Source: Adiantum capillus-veneris
Taxonomy: Eukaryota; Streptophyta; Polypodiopsida; Polypodiales; Pteridaceae
Direction of reading: 5' to 3'
Length of the DNA stretch: 64,000 bases
Assembly (NCBI GenBank): GCA_014529385.2
Contig: CM043953.1
Coordinates: 69,294,372 to 69,358,371, forward strand
Part shown: positions 22,152-31,397 of the stretch, in pieces
Numbering within the stretch: the first letter of the stretch is position 1
How the letters are laid out: the number at the start of each line of letters is the position of its first letter
Position numbers and translations under genes: made by a program
The notes under the pieces: model-generated
The model's input: the letters and a program-made list of their open reading frames with translations, nothing else
Told to the model about the DNA's origin: nothing
The model's database searches: none

Positions 22152-23290
22152 CTATGTATCAGCAAAGAAGTACACCACAATGTGCCTACATCCTGCTGAG
22201 TCTGGGGGTGTCACCGCACCAATGGCCACAAAGTCTGCAGCATATCTATAACGCCAAGTTCTCCCATGTGGTGAGAGAACTCTAGGACCTGTGTATGCAT
22301 CCATCAGGAGGAGAAGAGGGGCGGGATGGGGCGACAGAGGTAGAGGGGCGAGGTGGAGAGGCGACGGGGCAGAAGGAAGAAGGAGGATGAGGAAGAAGGG
22401 GGGAGCGGCTGTCGATGGTGAAGCGGAGGTGGAGGCTGGCAAAGGGATCTCCTCCTGCTCAAGAGGGCCAAAGCGGTTCCCCGTCGGAACCCACTGCTGC
22501 TGAGTAGGCACCTGAGGGCCACTCTGAGTACCAGGCTGACGCTATGGCCCCTGGCGTCGTCGACCACGGGCCTGCTGCCACCCCTCCTCCGCTAGAGCCC
22601 CAGGCTCGGAGGGTGGCTCTGTATGTGTGCGATGTGCCGCTGACTGAGGCTGCGGGCCAGCCTTGTTATACTGGGGCTGAGGCTATGGTGCAGGTCGCGG
22701 CCTCCTCCATGGACAGGCCTTTGCTAGATGACCCATCTGTCGGCAAATGAAGCACTGGTTCGGGAGGCCGGAGTACTCCACACTCTGTCTAAACCAACCC
22801 CCACTCACCCGAGGCAGAGGATAACCTTCGGGAGCGTGTGGGTATCTCTAACCAAAACTCGAACTGAGGGGATGTCTGCCGCCTTGGCAGCTACTGATGC
22901 TGCCGTACGAGGTGTCTCCAGGACAGTCCCTATGACGGAGCCGATCCTAGAAAGAAGTGGTAAGTACTCCCTCCGTAAACCCGGAAAGCAGACTGAGATG
23001 GGAATGTCTGCCTCTTCTACTAGTACATCCGAAGCCAGGTCAAAACCATGTCACCACTGTCGAAAGTGGGCGTGTGATGCTCGGATGGCCAATGGACTCA
23101 TAGCTATGACCTTGGATGCCATCTCGGAGGTCTCAAACTCGATCTGATAGTAACCCCGTCCGAGAATCTACACATCCAAGATCTTGCCCATCTCTGCGAG
23201 AAGGCAGGCCTGGAGAAGGTCTCGCAGCTCTCCTCTGTTAGGTCGGGTGTCGAGAATCTTGCAGATGACCGAAGTCGCTTGCAAGCGCTC
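22152..23290 (-). pseudogene. LINE ORF1 (DUF4283-like plus CCHC knuckle)
   Basis: On minus the region reads as the nucleic-acid-binding ORF1 of plant L1 elements. A DUF4283-like stretch (23,290-22,860, with YQIEFETSEMASKVIAMSP and HFRQWWHGFDL) is followed by CFICRQMGHLAKAC at 22,754-22,713, a canonical CX2CX4HX4C knuckle. A Pro/Gly/Ser-rich tail ends at 22,152. Three stops interrupt it (one near 23,170, two after the knuckle). It would bind LINE RNA in the element's ribonucleoprotein. It pairs with ORF2 about 220 bp downstream. Confidence 0.75.
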
Positions 23291-23640
23291 TACCTCTACG
23301 GCTAGGCTCGCTTGCTCTGCTGGTGAAAGAGCAAGTCAAATGGTGGGCTCAGCGGGGTCAGGCGAGTTCCTCTGTGGCGGAGCTGGAGCCTCCATTTGTG
23401 TCTACTGCTGTGTCGGAGAAGTGGATAAGAAGATAACGCTGCAAACGAACTTGATGAGCACTGTCCAAGGCGGAGTACTGCCAATGCCGGCTGAAGGATA
23501 CCTTCAGGAAGAGAGGCGAAAAAACAAGGAGGCTGGGTGGGGGGGGGCGCAATGCGGATTGGGTTGGGATATGGCGGCGGGCGGGGCAAGGTGGGACAGC
23601 CCGCTGGAGGGGCTGCGGGCTGCGATTGAGCGCGGCAGCA

Positions 23641-23675
<35 letters not shown>
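23641..23675. repeat. G35 homopolymer
   Basis: Uninterrupted run of about 35 G; could form G-quadruplexes and is prone to length error in assembly. Confidence 0.95.
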
Positions 23676-23678
<3 letters not shown>

Positions 23679-23822
23679 GGGGCGCACAGGGGGGGAGGCT
23701 GCGCAGGAAGCAGGCAGGGCGGGCTGCACAGGGGGCGGGCAGGGCAGGCTGCGCAAGGGAGGCAGGGGCGGAGGTACAATGCAGGGGCAGGGAGGAGGAG
23801 AGGCGAAGGCGAGGAAGGGGGA

Positions 23823-23825
<3 letters not shown>

Positions 23826-23854
<29 letters not shown>

Positions 23855-23855
23855 G
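23826..23855. repeat. G30 homopolymer
   Basis: Uninterrupted run of about 30 G. Confidence 0.95.
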
Positions 23856-23974
23856 CGGCAGCAGTAGCGAGCAACAGGGATCGTCGCTCAAAAACGTTTG
23901 TTTTTTGTTTGGTCGCTACACTCCGTAGCAGCTTGCGAGCTACGGTCTTTCTCCGGAGACTACACCCTGATTGG

Positions 23975-24602
23975 TATCACCAGAGTTGGTTTGCATTTCG
24001 GGTTCAAGAGTTGGGGATCGGTCATGTGGTTTATGTCATATTTGGGTCCCCACATATTATTTGAGGGGCATGATTCGGACCCGGTTTTCATGCTTACCTA
24101 ATACCACCACATATTATCCTCAAGGCCTTCTTTGTATGCTTCAAGTGATTGCAAGACAGGGCGATTCACAACATAGAGATGAGGTGTTTTGTGTGGTGGT
24201 TAGTATCACACTGTGAAACCTCTGGAAGGCTCGTTGTCTTCATGTTCGTAGTGTGGCTCCGGTCACTCCTCAAAAGATATTGACATTGATTTGGTTCAAT
24301 CTGACACACTCTTTGCTCTCAATGGGACAACTCCAATGCAGATTCCGGTTGTGCTCAGGACTGACAATAGGCCTTCATCAAATTTGGACGAGATCGTAGC
24401 TTTTCTTTCGATTCATTGACGAGAACCTCAGATGGGACTACTCTCCACTACACTGGTTTATTCTTTATAGCTCACACTTCCCCCTTGAGCTTACCTCTCC
24501 GACGGGCTTAGTCCCATTTCGTTTCCCTACAACTTGTATGTTCTAGGAGTAGGCCAGTTTTTGGCGCTCAATGGGTGTTTTATACTCGATATATAGCTTG
24601 TG

Positions 24603-24681
<79 letters not shown>

Positions 24682-24965
24682 CCAAATGAGTAGTCAACAG
24701 GCAACTTACTTGACAGCTTGAACCTCCTGAACACACACATGCCAGCCCTTGTCCACATACATGCGAGCCCTTAAGGACCTGTGTATGGGCATTTTTACTC
24801 TCTCCATGTTTGCCTGCAAGTGCACCTACTAAGGATGTGTTTTGTATGCTGGGAGTTTGATATTTGTGTCGGTTCCAGATCGTGCTCTTGTGGTTGTGTT
24901 TGCCCTTGTGCTTGTGCGTGTGTTTGTGTCAGTTCATTTCCTTTCTGTTGCACTCTCTGACACTT
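23975..24965 (+). mobile_element. LINE 3'-end fragment, copy 1
   Basis: It matches 33,795-34,942 nearly colinearly ('accagagttggtttgcatttcgggttcaagag', 'ggttttcatgcttacctaatacc.ccaca', through to 'ctttctgttgcactctct'). The first 250 bp encode the last part of a LINE zf-RVT region (GLHFGF-SWGSVMW), also present in the minus LINE at 46.5 kb. The rest is 3' UTR with an embedded (AG)n array. No poly(A) tail is seen at the end. Confidence 0.8.
24609..24680. repeat. (AG)36 microsatellite in LINE 3' UTR
   Basis: Uninterrupted AG array of 72 bp; the homologous array at 34,417 is about 41 bp. Confidence 0.98.
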
Positions 24966-25500
24966 CCCCATCAAATCCAGTCATTACAAAGAATTACAGC
25001 TCGCTGCAATTTTTTTGCAGGTTTAGGGTTTTGGCCAGTTTTGATGGCTATAGGTCCCAGGAGCTTTGGGGAAGCTAGGGAATCACCGAACAGGTGTTTT
25101 GGTGCATTTTGGAGGCCAAAAACAGAGAATTCAGCATGCTGTAATTTCTTGCCAGGTTTTGTAAAGTGCTTTAAAGTGCGTTGGAAGTCACTGTTTACTT
25201 GGGATTTTGTTCGTGGAGACTTTTATTGTGGTTATGTTGCCTAACTTGGGTAGGGGAATTTCAGCCCGATAAAAGTAGGACAACTTGAGAAGTTTACAGG
25301 TTTTTCTGAAGTGTAATAAGAATAAAGAAATACCGAAAGGAACGCCAGTCTTTGGGGCCAACAGGGTGTCACTATCTGCTTGGAAGCGCTCTAGCTTCCA
25401 TGCCGTGTTTTGTTTGAAGTGTAATTTCCAGTCATAGGGTTATTCGTGAAGTTCCTTTGTGTCGTAAAGTTTAAAGTAATGATCGGGTGAAAGCTAAGTC
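24966..25500 (+). mobile_element. LTR-like fragment with shared 35-bp box
   Basis: There is no ORF of note. 'aataaagaaataccgaaagg.acgccagtctttggggcc' (25,321-25,359) is a near match to boxes at 36,966 and 61,756 (both in the opposite orientation). At 61.7 kb the box lies inside a defined LTR, so this segment is probably LTR sequence of the same or a related family, with AATAAA just before the box. Phrases such as 'gaattcagc.tgctgtaatt' also recur near 37,210-37,370. Confidence 0.5.
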
Positions 25501-25507
25501 TACCGCC

Positions 25508-26698
25508 CTACGGGCCCGTTTCAATATCCTTACCTCCTTCAAATAGTACCTGTGCCCCTTGGGAATCAAGTGAAGCCATTGATAGGAGGTTCAAGGCTAA
25601 GTCTGGTACAAACATAGCCTCCAAAGTATTGTAAGGGAGATCAGTCGAAGAATGAAAGATCGATATATGGCCTATACCAGAGACCGGAAGCGTATGGGAA
25701 TCACCAAGTGTGATGGACGGATCATGTGAACCCATAAGAGAGCTGGACCAGTCATTGATAGGAGTCATATGGACGGTAGCACCGTTGTCCACAATCCATG
25801 CTTGTGATTGAGAGGAAGTGCCGCACCGGTAGTTGCAACAAGTGATCCCTTTTGGAATCCTGGCAGTCGTCATTGCCGTGGAAGCCAGGTTCTCCTTAGC
25901 TTTCTCAACCTCGTCCCTTTTTTTATTCGGATAGTCTGCCTGCTTGTGCCCTGTTTTCTTGCAATAATGGCAGTTGATGTCTTTGTTTTTCTTCTTGTTG
26001 TTGTTTTTTGTTGAAGAGGATTCGTCCGACTGAGAAGTCTGGGCCTTCTTTCCCTTGTCCTTGCCCTCAGCCAATAATACGACATCAGTGCTTACAGCAC
26101 CTCTGTCTCAAAACTTGGAGTGGCTCTCAATCTGCATAAGCTCAGGAAGAACCTCTTCCCAGGTAAGGGGTTGGGTTGGGTGAGAGCGAATAAGACCCTG
26201 GTAGTAAGAGTCAAAGCGAGGAGGGAGTTTGAATAGCAACTACTTGGACATTTGTTGTGTGGTCATGTCACCTCTAGTGGCAACGAGGTCATCCCAGATC
26301 TCCCGCATCTTGCGAGTTAACCCCACCAAGGAGTTGAACTGGTTGTACTACAGGAGGTAAAGCTCCTGCTCCAGCCGAAGAGTCTTGGCAACAGATTTGT
26401 CCTCGAATAGATCCATAATGGGTTGCCATAAGCGATGAGAATGCTCCTCCGCTCGTAGTTCCTGTAGAACCGTGTCTGAAAGGTTTAGAAGGAGGAATGT
26501 GTACACTTGTTTGTTAGTGTTGACCCAAGCATCAACATTTGCCCATGATACAGACCCAACAATGACCACGGGCTTGACTGCCTTGGAAGGATCCGTAAGC
26601 CAGTTCCATAGTCCATTGTAGGCAATGAGAGTCTTGATTTCGTCTTCCAAACGCTGTAGTTGGAGTTGTCCAATTTGGTTGTCTTTGAGATTGGCCAT
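25508..26698 (-). pseudogene. Ty1/copia gag-protease relic 1
   Basis: One minus-strand frame with three stops (near 26,346, 26,244 and 26,110). It starts MANLKDNQIGQLQLQRLEDE, then IAYNGLWNWLTDP and TLRLEQELYLL, the UBN2-type gag of copia elements. A Lys-rich linker leads to a zinc knuckle CHYCKKTGHKQADY whose last Cys is Tyr, and to the protease AWIVDNGATVHMT, where the usual DSGA reads DNGA. The frame ends after ALNLLSMASLDSQGAQV, before integrase. It is homologous to the plus-strand relic at 37,905-40,308. The stops and the changed knuckle show it is inactive. Confidence 0.85.
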
Positions 26699-26734
26699 GT
26701 CTCTGTGTTAACCCTTGCGGAAGCGTATGCCACA

Positions 26735-27120
26735 AAATCTCGTGCAGATCAAGTTGATGTGAAGGTTCCGTCAATCCAAAGCTGCAGCAGTCCAAGATAA
26801 CGGCTAAGTCAACCACCGAATGGTGTCCTGACAAGCAAGGGATGAATACCACGCTAGGAACAAAAGTCCAGCCTGCTGTCCACCCAAGAAACAACTGCTA
26901 AGGTACTGAAATAGCTGTTGTAGCGCAGAAACCAATGAGCGTGTACTCCACCAATCAGTACAGGAGCATTGCAGAAGTCGGTAGTGAATATCCTCTGTGT
27001 ATCTCAGCCATCTACGGGCTAACATTGGAGAAAACATAACAAATGTCCTCGATAGAGCGAGGTATACTTGTGAAAGACACTAGGGCCTAGGAGGTAATCG
27101 AGTGGGGTACTGGAAAGACA
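26735..27120 (-). other. 5' leader of copia relic 1
   Basis: Noncoding. On minus it matches the leader of copia relic 2 (36,610-36,876 plus 37,795-37,905). Shared phrases include 'tgattggtgg', 'gacttctgcaa', 'tttcttgggtgga' and 'ggacttttgttcctag'. The match ends near 27,120 at a junction with LINE sequence; no 5' LTR follows. Compared with this copy, relic 2 has an extra ~0.9 kb in its leader. Confidence 0.65.
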
Positions 27121-27129
27121 GTAAGATGA

Positions 27130-28650
27130 GCAGCAAGCTTAAAGAGAGCACCCCCTTCCTATCACGTGTAAGAACAACTCTTATCTATCTCTAGCTCTAA
27201 ATCACATAGCTCTAAATCGCTCCTCCCGGGTTGTTGAAGTGTATCTCCCTGTCTCTATCTGAAGCTGATGAGAGGAGGTGTACAAAGCTGGTGTATTGCA
27301 CATCGAAGCCCATGCAAGAGTTGTGAGTCCATGTATCTCGGCCGTGAAACGAGTCCATCTTTGAGAAAATGCTCTTTGTAGAAATCCATATGCGAGAGGT
27401 GTGAGTCCATGTATCTCGGTCGTAAAATGAATCCTCCTTCGGTAGTGTTAAGAAAATGCTCTTTGTAGAAAGCCATTTTCTACTCAGCCATGCCCTCTCT
27501 GTAAATCTGTGTAAGATCTTATCTGACTACCCTGTTGATCTTGGAGTGAGTCAATGCGAGCCGATGGTGTGTGCAAGGAGTATTGAAAGGGTGGCAATCC
27601 GTTTATTGTGAAGCCGTGTCGCTGAAACCCGGCTGACATCTATGCATACCAGAATCTAGAGTTTGCTCCCCATAGCTAGCCGGTGAGATGGCTAGAGGGC
27701 CAATTTAGCACACCAATGGCGTGGGAGATCCCACAAGCCATGTATGTAAGTTACTAATCCAGTAATTGCCTCAATCACAATCGAAGTTACTGCAGCCTTG
27801 CATTGGACCAACTTGGAGATCAAAGTGACCAGTTTCTCCATTGCTCTGTACATATTAGTCATCCTACCAGACTACATGCGATAATCAAGACCAGATCTCC
27901 AAATCTGTACCCCATACAATAATGTGGATATCACCAAGGTATCAAAACAACCATAACTTAGTGCGGAGCTCGTGAAATGTTTCCATTGAGCACACTGCTC
28001 CAAGCGTGCAAGGGTTGCATATCTTCATGTAAGTCTAGAGGGTATTGCCTCTCTCATAGAGAAAGAGGGTCCTCCAAACACAACTCCAAGGTATGTGTAG
28101 TTCTTTGTAAACTCTACTAGCTCTTCACCATAAAGAAAAACTGGTGCTGATGCCCTCCATTGTAATGTGGTAATAAAAGTCATCACTTTAGTCTTACTGA
28201 GGTTCACAGACAAATTTCTGCCCATGTGCATATCTCTGCAGTGTATGCAACTTGCTCTGTAGCCCTTTTGGTGATTTAGAAATGAAAACAAGATCCACGT
28301 ATAGTAGCAAGGGTATGCAAATGCCTTATAGATGTGCACCTCTATCTCCATCTCTATCTATCTAGTCTAAAGCCTCATCCATATACATACCAAAGAGAGT
28401 AGGAGAGTGGACATTTTTGTTTCACTCCAACAGTAGAATCGACCATTTTTGAAAGGCCTTTTGATATACGCATTGTAGCATTTGACTGATTTATAACATG
28501 CAAGAAAAGCCCATGTAATCCTACCTAGGACACTGAGATCATACAATCTGCACATCAATCTTGCTCTAGGCACTGTATCAAATGCTTTGCTGCCCATGTG
28601 CTCGACCCTCCTCAATGATAGCTCGAAGAGTAAATTGTGATTAAGAGTAG
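27130..28650 (-). pseudogene. RTE-like LINE reverse transcriptase fragment
   Basis: On minus, RT residues include SKAFDTVPRARLMCRLYDLS (28,600-28,530), a GVKQKCPLS-like turn read across a frameshift near 28,420, a CIPLLLYVDLV segment where YADD would be expected (28,310), and LSVNLSKTKVMTF followed by TKNYTYLGVVFGGPSFS (28,250-28,060). The pattern fits an RTE-type LINE rather than L1. Farther down only scattered similarity remains, including a repeated segment (27,300-27,360 and 27,390-27,450, 'tccatgtatctcgg.cgt'). Many stops and frameshifts; the active-site Asp pair appears lost (YVDL). Confidence 0.65.
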
Positions 28651-28654
28651 AAAA

Positions 28655-28746
28655 TCCTCTTTTGAATACTTCTTGCCAACGTGCTCTTACACACTCTCTC
28701 TTTGCCCGACGACTAAGGTTGTGCCGCGGGTTGTCTACTTTCTTTG
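28655..28746 (+). pseudogene. LINE zf-RVT region, left half
   Basis: The plus-strand peptide PTTKVVPRVVYFL continues, after removal of the retrotransposon at 28,747-33,621 and one TSD copy, into the segment beginning WLPVYVGLRVGTSSV at 33,6xx. Together they align with the minus-strand LINE at 46.7 kb (ARRISFFMWMIAHAGLLVGT). The element thus inserted into this LINE. Confidence 0.6.
28742..28746 (+). repeat. target-site duplication, left
   Basis: 'ctttg' immediately before the 5' LTR, identical to 33,622-33,626. Confidence 0.9.
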
Positions 28747-29054
28747 TGTTAACCCTCACGGCTCACGGACACCCCATCACCTACGACGGACGTGTATTAT
28801 GTATTTGGTAGAGTCAGGTACCGGGCTTGTCGGACCAATAGGAAAAGGGTAAGAGTGATCGCCGATGAGAGGCGCACTCTAACTGGGACATTCAAGGGAT
28901 TAGTTGGCTAAGCATGGACGCCCAAGTGTGAATGGGGTGAGCTCATATAAAAGCCAACTAAACCTAATTTTTACTCATTCTCTCATTTGTGCAATAGAAG
29001 AGTGCTCTTGCTCCATCTCCATCTTCTTCTTCTTTACCTCCTTGTGTGTGTGTC

Positions 29055-29100
<46 letters not shown>

Positions 29101-29343
29101 TGTGTGCGATCGAGCATTACGAAGGCACGACGGCGGCGAAGCGGTTGAGCGCGGCACGACTGCAGCTTCTTCTTCATCGCGGCGAGGAATCCACCACGAA
29201 GGCGAGCGTAGAGCGGTGAGTGACACACCCTTTGCTCTCTTGAGCTTGCTAGTTTAGGCTTGTTGTGTGCTTGGAGCCATTTGTGGCTCGCACACGGTGT
29301 ATTGGCAAGTCCCTTGCTTCGACAGTGCGGCAAGGAGCGCACA
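28747..29343 (+). mobile_element. 5' LTR
   Basis: TG...CA ends, matching 33,031-33,621. A TATA-like 'catataaaagcc' at 28,944-28,955 places transcription start about 30 bp on. A (GA)n array (29,058-29,092) lies in the transcribed part. Directly followed by the PBS. Confidence 0.93.
28945..28952 (+). promoter_or_regulatory. LTR TATA box
   Basis: 'tataaaag' in U3/R of the LTR, conserved at 33,229 and (minus) near 13,437. Confidence 0.65.
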
Positions 29344-29347
29344 TTTT

Positions 29348-29365
29348 TGGCGCCGTTGCCGGGGA
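29348..29365 (+). promoter_or_regulatory. primer-binding site, tRNA-Asp type
   Basis: 'tggcgccgttgccgggga' four bases after the LTR is complementary to the 3' end of plant tRNA-Asp (GUC) (…CCCCGGCAACGGCGCCA). The same PBS is typical of Tat/Athila-type gypsy elements. Confidence 0.85.
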
Positions 29366-30227
29366 TATGCCCTACACTAAGCTCGGTTAGCACTTTACGC
29401 TTTCTTGTGGTGCAATTTCTATCATAGAAAAGGCAGGGAATGAGTGTGTGTAGTTGTGTGGAGATTTCTGTTTTTTGCGTTTTTTACGTTTTCTGGTTTG
29501 CACTGCACAGTTAGCATTTCTTGCGTTTTTTGCATTTTCTGGTTCTGTCAAGTTTCAGTTTCTGCATTTTCTGCATTTTCAATCTCTGCATTTTCAATTT
29601 CTGCATTTTCAATTTCTACGTTTTCAATTTCTTCATTTCTGCATCAAAGAAAAAAAATAATTTTAAAAAAAAAGAAAAAAAAATCCGAAAAATAAAAACG
29701 TGAGCGAGGGGGAGGATAAATTTTTCGAAAATAAAAAACGTGAGTTTTAAAACGGACGGGTTGGTTTGTATAAAAGATAGATCGGGATCGGTTTCCCAGG
29801 CCCAGGCCCAGGCCCAGGCCTCGGCCTCAGTCCTCAATCTTATGATATATACTAGACTCACTCTTATATATATACCCTACTCCCTCAAGAGGGAATGAGA
29901 GCATGTGGGACAAGTCCTCCACTCTCCTCCCTTCTCTTCCCACTTGCACCCTTAGACTTTCTAGTTTGGGCCTAGTTCCCAACTGGAAATTGACAGTTTT
30001 AGGGATTCCGAGGGCATAGAGTGACCAAACGGTGGGCTGTAAAGCACGGCACGACCCTCTGACCGAGACGCTCGTTTTGAGCTATCATACGCTCTATTCT
30101 ATAGCCGGGTCAGAAAAAAAGGACCAAAAATTCAAATTAAGGAAAGACTTGGGTTGCAAAACACCCAAAAATACTAGGTGAGCAGCCTTCACGGGCACTC
30201 ACTGACACTTCTAGAGGATCAAGTCAT
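29366..30227 (+). other. 5' leader of the 28.7-kb element
   Basis: Low-complexity leader: five or more imperfect copies of a 'tttctgcattttcaat' unit (29,560-29,645), an A-rich tract, a 'ggcccaggcccaggccc' run (29,800), and a conserved end before gag. The Phe/Ser-rich ORFs over the repeats are not treated as genes. Confidence 0.75.
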
Positions 30228-30689
30228 ATGAACCTACGCTCTAGACGAGTGTTAGAGCACGATCACATTGGTAATGCCTCTGTTCATACGGACACTCATT
30301 ACCCATCCACGATAGGCTCTAGACCCTCAGCGGGGACACAAGGTAGCACCACCCAAGACCCTAAAATAGCCGCTAGTGATTCCTCCTCCGACTCAGAAAT
30401 CATGGAAGCATACCCTACCCAAAACACTGAGAGAGAAGGCCATGCACCTCCCGAAGCTCCACAGCCTAGTACTAGTATGTTTAGCCGTTTCATGCAAACA
30501 TTAGGTAGAGCTACTCGCTCGGAACCTGATGCAAATGAAGCACACGAAGGGGGTGGGGAAATGGACTCTCCTTTCACATCGCACGTGGACCCCACACCCC
30601 CAAAGAGTGTCCATATGGATATCCTACCTGGGATGACGAAGTCAGACAATGTGGATTGGGTCCACCTAGCAGCAACCATAGACACTTAG
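30228..30689 (+). CDS. deleted gag ORF (N-terminus fused to C-terminal tail)
   Basis: 153 residues, MNLRSRRVLEHDHIGNASVH to WVHLAATIDT. The first ~125 residues match the gag N-terminus of the minus element. The last ~25 (MDILPGMTKSDNVDWVHLA) match the very end of its gag-protease ORF. Capsid, zinc knuckles and protease are all gone, so a clean in-frame internal deletion has made a new small acidic, Ser/Thr-rich protein. It ends in TAG; the frame continues open after it into ORF2 (see 30,732). No stop or frameshift lies inside it, in contrast to the broken parental copy. Confidence 0.75.
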   Translation: MNLRSRRVLEHDHIGNASVHTDTHYPSTIGSRPSAGTQGSTTQDPKIAASDSSSDSEIMEAYPTQNTEREGHAPPEAPQPSTSMFSRFMQTLGRATRSEPDANEAHEGGGEMDSPFTSHVDPTPPKSVHMDILPGMTKSDNVDWVHLAATIDT

Positions 30690-30731
30690 GGAAATAGGGG
30701 GACGACCTGGGTAACACCTGAGGGGGATGAA

Positions 30732-31397
30732 ATGCCTATACCCTTAAATATGCTACAAGCAATGCATATCGCTTCTGACAAGTCTCATCCTAAGGTAACG
30801 AAGAAAACATACAAGTGGGTCCCTAAAGCTTCTTTAGTGACCATAGCTAGTGCTAAAAAACAGAAGCCTTGTAAGAAATGTACCACTCGCTCCAAGAAAA
30901 GTAAGAAAATGTTGCTATGGATCCCTAAACGACTATTGGAAGCCCGAGGCTACTATCAAGGAAATGATCAAATCTGGGTGCCAAAACGTAGATTGTGCTC
31001 TTACCTATCACCTGACCCAAGTGAGCCCAATCCCGTAGCTCCAAAACAAATCAATGATCGTGGAAAGAAAAAAATCACAGAATGCTACACACCCGCTCCC
31101 GAGCTAGTTTGGGTACCAAAGAAAGAACGATTTGTTCCACCTCGCTCAGGAAGGGGGGAGTCCCATGAAGCTTCTAGCTCCTCATGTAATACATCCATAG
31201 AGGTAAAAGCTTCTACACAGCCTCCATCTATAGTAGTGGACCTCCATGAAGCTACATATGATTCCAAGAGTACCTTACCACCCTTGCAACTAGATGAAAC
31301 GCATAGGGCGGTCGAAAACTATTGGCAAAAATCCTCACCTATTACCAACTGGAACAATTGGTTTCAAAGGGTGACAAGCTCATTTCAAATGGTATGA
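30732..31397 (+). CDS. ORF2: basic protein with W-[VI]-P-K repeats
   Basis: 221 residues from an ATG; the same frame is open back to the TAG of the gag ORF, so readthrough of one stop would give a fusion. Four W-[VI]-P-K motifs (YKWVPKAS, LWIPKRLL, IWVPKRRL, VWVPKKERF) alternate with Lys-rich stretches (SAKKQKPCKKCTTRSKKSKK). Residues 20-190 align well with the minus copy at 15,133-15,830 and most differences are conservative. The last ~35 residues differ because of an extra ~200 bp here. Highly basic, no signal peptide, no membrane segment. Probably nucleic-acid binding; function unknown. I find no protease, RT or integrase in it. Confidence 0.7.
   Translation: MPIPLNMLQAMHIASDKSHPKVTKKTYKWVPKASLVTIASAKKQKPCKKCTTRSKKSKKMLLWIPKRLLEARGYYQGNDQIWVPKRRLCSYLSPDPSEPNPVAPKQINDRGKKKITECYTPAPELVWVPKKERFVPPRSGRGESHEASSSSCNTSIEVKASTQPPSIVVDLHEATYDSKSTLPPLQLDETHRAVENYWQKSSPITNWNNWFQRVTSSFQMV

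Larger units (their letters stand above)
23290..23895 (-). other. GC-rich 5' region of the LINE with two poly-G tracts
   Basis: The coding strand of the LINE is C-rich here. The forward strand has a G35 run (23,641-23,675) and a G30 run (23,826-23,855) in a GGC-rich context. The poly-Pro and poly-Gly ORFs on both strands follow from the composition and are not treated as genes. This may be the LINE promoter/5' UTR. Confidence 0.5.

Noticed and set aside
23302-23928. Long Pro-rich (minus) and Gly-rich (plus) ORFs
   Set aside because: Both strands and several frames are open because of G/C runs; composition artefact in the LINE 5' region.
20640-24965. One continuous LINE spanning both pieces
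   Set aside because: ORF1/endonuclease are on minus while the 3'-end fragment is on plus; they are separate copies.
28637-28852. ORF joining LINE and LTR sequence
   Set aside because: It crosses the retrotransposon insertion point at 28,747 and is therefore an accident of the junction.
29444-29703. Phe/Ser-rich ORFs in the leader of the 28.7-kb element
   Set aside because: They come from a tandem 'tttctgcattttcaat' unit in three frames, upstream of the real gag ATG.
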